Positions 62,716-64,000 of a stretch of 64,000 nt of DNA are shown here, piece after piece (position 1 is the stretch's first letter; each line of letters starts with the position of its first letter). A program made the translations under genes and the position numbers. The stretch is from an uncultured Pseudomonadota bacterium. GTDB lineage: Bacteria > Pseudomonadota > Gammaproteobacteria > Steroidobacterales > Steroidobacteraceae. The stretch covers positions 62,001 through 126,000 of the forward strand of contig CAIPVV010000021.1 in NCBI GenBank assembly GCA_903868595.1. Direction: 5' to 3'. The notes under the pieces were generated by a model. The model was not told the DNA's origin. It did not search any database and was given only the letters and a program-made list of their open reading frames with translations.

Positions 62716-63534
62716 TCAATTCTGCAGCAGATGCAGGAGCCGCGCATCCACGTCTGCGCCCGCCGGCGCCACCACTTTGAATTGCTCGCGCAGCACCTCG
62801 CGCAGTTCCTGCACCGTGTCCAGTTGCCGCGTATGGGTTTGCCCGTCGGCGGCGTGGAAGCTGTAGCGCGCATCCAGCAGCGCATGCCTGCCGTCGGCCG
62901 CGACGCGCGCCGCCCACAGCGTGTTCACGAACAGCGACGCCGGATGCGTCGCCAGGTACCAGTTGGCGAACTCGTAGTCGGCGGGCAGCTGCGGCTGCAG
63001 GTCAAAGCGGTACAGCACGCACCAACCCTGCGGCAGCAGCGACCACAGGCTGTAGCCATCGGAGGTGGCGCGCAGCACGAAGCGGCCGTGCGGCGTCTCC
63101 TGCTCCCGGTCCGCCACCAGCTCCAGCGGCGCCGTCAGCGTCAGCCCGCCGAAACCCACGTCGACCAGGTAGCGCCGCTCCCCCAGCTCCACCAGCAGCA
63201 GCATGTGGCTGCGGGGCGTGAGCGCCTCCGGCGACTGCTGCCATAGCACGCGGGCGGCCAGGCCCGTCACGGCGTAGCCCAGCTGCAGGAGCATCGCGCG
63301 CAGCAGCAGGTTGTGCTCGAAGCACCAGCCACCGCGCCCGCCGCCCACGAGCTTGCGCTGCAGTGCCCCCAGTTCCAGGGGCACCGCCTGCCCCAGCAGC
63401 GGCGAGAGGTTTTCAAACGCAATGGCCTGCGGATGCAAGCGGTGCAGCTGGCCGAGCGTTGCCCGCGTTGGCAACGCATCGCCCTGGTAGCCCAGGTGCG
63501 CCAGGTACGCGGCCAGATCAGGCAGCGCCGCCAT
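62716..63534 (-). CDS. nat: Arylamine N-acetyltransferase
   Basis: A 272-residue NAT that moves acetyl groups from acetyl-CoA to arylamines or hydrazines. The catalytic triad is visible: Cys71 in RGGWCFEHN, His110 in PRSHMLLLV and Asp125 in LVDVGFGG. N-terminal IAFENLSPLLG is family typical. It is the first gene, at the high-coordinate end, of the NAT-SDR-ArsR-NTF2-ABM-GNAT run, consistent with aromatic amine or xenobiotic handling. Confidence 0.95.
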   Translation of the reverse strand: MAALPDLAAYLAHLGYQGDALPTRATLGQLHRLHPQAIAFENLSPLLGQAVPLELGALQRKLVGGGRGGWCFEHNLLLRAMLLQLGYAVTGLAARVLWQQSPEALTPRSHMLLLVELGERRYLVDVGFGGLTLTAPLELVADREQETPHGRFVLRATSDGYSLWSLLPQGWCVLYRFDLQPQLPADYEFANWYLATHPASLFVNTLWAARVAADGRHALLDARYSFHAADGQTHTRQLDTVQELREVLREQFKVVAPAGADVDARLLHLLQN

Positions 63535-63548
63535 GGGGATCCGCCAGC

Positions 63549-64000
63549 CTAGACCCGCACGCCGAAGAGGTGCCCGGCGAGTCCGGTCGCCGCCATGGCG
63601 ATGAGGCCCCAGAAGCCCACGCGCAGCGCGCCGCGCAGCATCTGTGCGCCGCCCAGCCGTGCCGCCAGGGCTCCCAGCGCCAACAGCAACACCAGCGTGC
63701 TGGCGAAGATCACCTCCGTCACCCGCTCGGCCACCACGACGAGAGCCACGATCAGCGGCAGTACCGCACCCAGCGAGAAAGAAGCGGCGGAGGCGATCGC
63801 CGCGGTCAGCGGCTGGGCGCGCGTCAGGTCGGTAATGCCGAGCTCGTCGCGGGCGTGGGCCGCCAGCGCATCGTGGGCGGAGAGCTGCGTGGCCACCTGG
63901 TCCGCCAGCTCCGGGGTGAGCCCGCGGGAGATGTAGATGCCGGCCAGCTCGCGGTGTTCCGCTTCCGGCGAGAGGCTCAGCTCGCGGCGTTCGCGCGCCA
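63549..64000 (-). CDS. VIT/CCC1-family iron-manganese transporter, C-terminal part
   Basis: The gene runs off the right edge; the last 150 residues are present. The frame stays open to the edge (ARERRELSLSPEAEHRELAG at the start of what is visible), beyond the ATG-like start given by the shorter frame. The cytoplasmic segment LAGIYISRGLTPELADQVA and the following ELGI region are typical of VIT1/Ccc1 proteins, then three hydrophobic helices (IASAASFSLGAVLPLIVALV, EVIFASTLVLLLALGALAAR and VGFWGLIAMAATGLAGHLFG). Likely moves Fe/Mn across the inner membrane. Confidence 0.85.
   Translation of the reverse strand, partial: ARERRELSLSPEAEHRELAGIYISRGLTPELADQVATQLSAHDALAAHARDELGITDLTRAQPLTAAIASAASFSLGAVLPLIVALVVVAERVTEVIFASTLVLLLALGALAARLGGAQMLRGALRVGFWGLIAMAATGLAGHLFGVRV

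Overview
The window is GC-rich bacterial chromosome with strong G/C third-position bias. It is densely packed with short or overlapping gene junctions. The gene set points to a gammaproteobacterium near Xanthomonadales/Nevskiales: rsmB-fmt-def / LysM-smg-topA order, xanthomonad-type malate dehydrogenase, long membrane-anchored FadE, PEP carboxylase, GspA/GspB, RlmJ and oligopeptidase A. The placement is inferred from gene content, not from a marker tree. I saw no rRNA, tRNA, CRISPR array, insertion sequence, phage or plasmid gene; this looks like core chromosome with local gene decay.

1-13.9 kb: translation and DNA housekeeping (rsmB, fmt, def, LysM lipoprotein, smg, topA, rlmJ, aroE, a glycerophosphodiesterase, gor, prlC, xthA). 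dprA, often found between the LysM gene and smg, is absent. 13.9-19.4 kb: an HD phosphohydrolase, an M15 peptidase, a GGDEF-EAL c-di-GMP protein and a phospholipase D family protein. 19.4-23.4 kb: a five-gene, end-overlapping minus-strand operon dps - MlaE-like permease - MlaF-like ATPase - MlaD-like MCE protein - PqiC-like lipoprotein. 23.5-26.4 kb: a YtrA-type GntR regulator with a two-gene ABC exporter and a hypothetical gene, read from an AT-rich promoter/dyad island at about 26.1 kb.

26.4-42.4 kb: mdh; a tripartite RND efflux operon ending in an FCD-type GntR regulator; ppc; a frameshifted exported-protein gene; fadE; gspA-gspB. 42.4-46 kb: a GNAT enzyme and a signalling cluster made of a half-receiver-like protein, a pseudo-receiver/Ser-Thr kinase hybrid, and an HPt plus CheA-type histidine kinase. 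46-51.2 kb: a COG0523 metallochaperone-WD40 operon with a small upstream ORF, a decayed diguanylate cyclase fragment, a methyltransferase and rimO. 51.2-55.5 kb: a serine hydrolase, then a gene graveyard (dehydrogenase tail; alpha/beta-barrel piece fused to the C-terminus of 6-phosphogluconate dehydrogenase with two nonsense codons), a 65-residue DnaJ-type zinc-finger protein, an exported protein and a cytochrome c.

55.6-64 kb: glmS and glmU for UDP-GlcNAc synthesis, a run of three GNAT genes (one frameshifted), then ABM monooxygenase, NTF2-like, ArsR, Tat-signal SDR and arylamine N-acetyltransferase genes suggesting handling of reactive or aromatic small molecules, and a VIT-family metal transporter cut by the window edge.

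The most unusual items are the mixed Ser/Thr-His kinase cluster, the chimeric pseudogene beside the mini zinc-finger gene, the coupling of dps to a lipid-transport operon, and the dyad promoter island near 26.1 kb.
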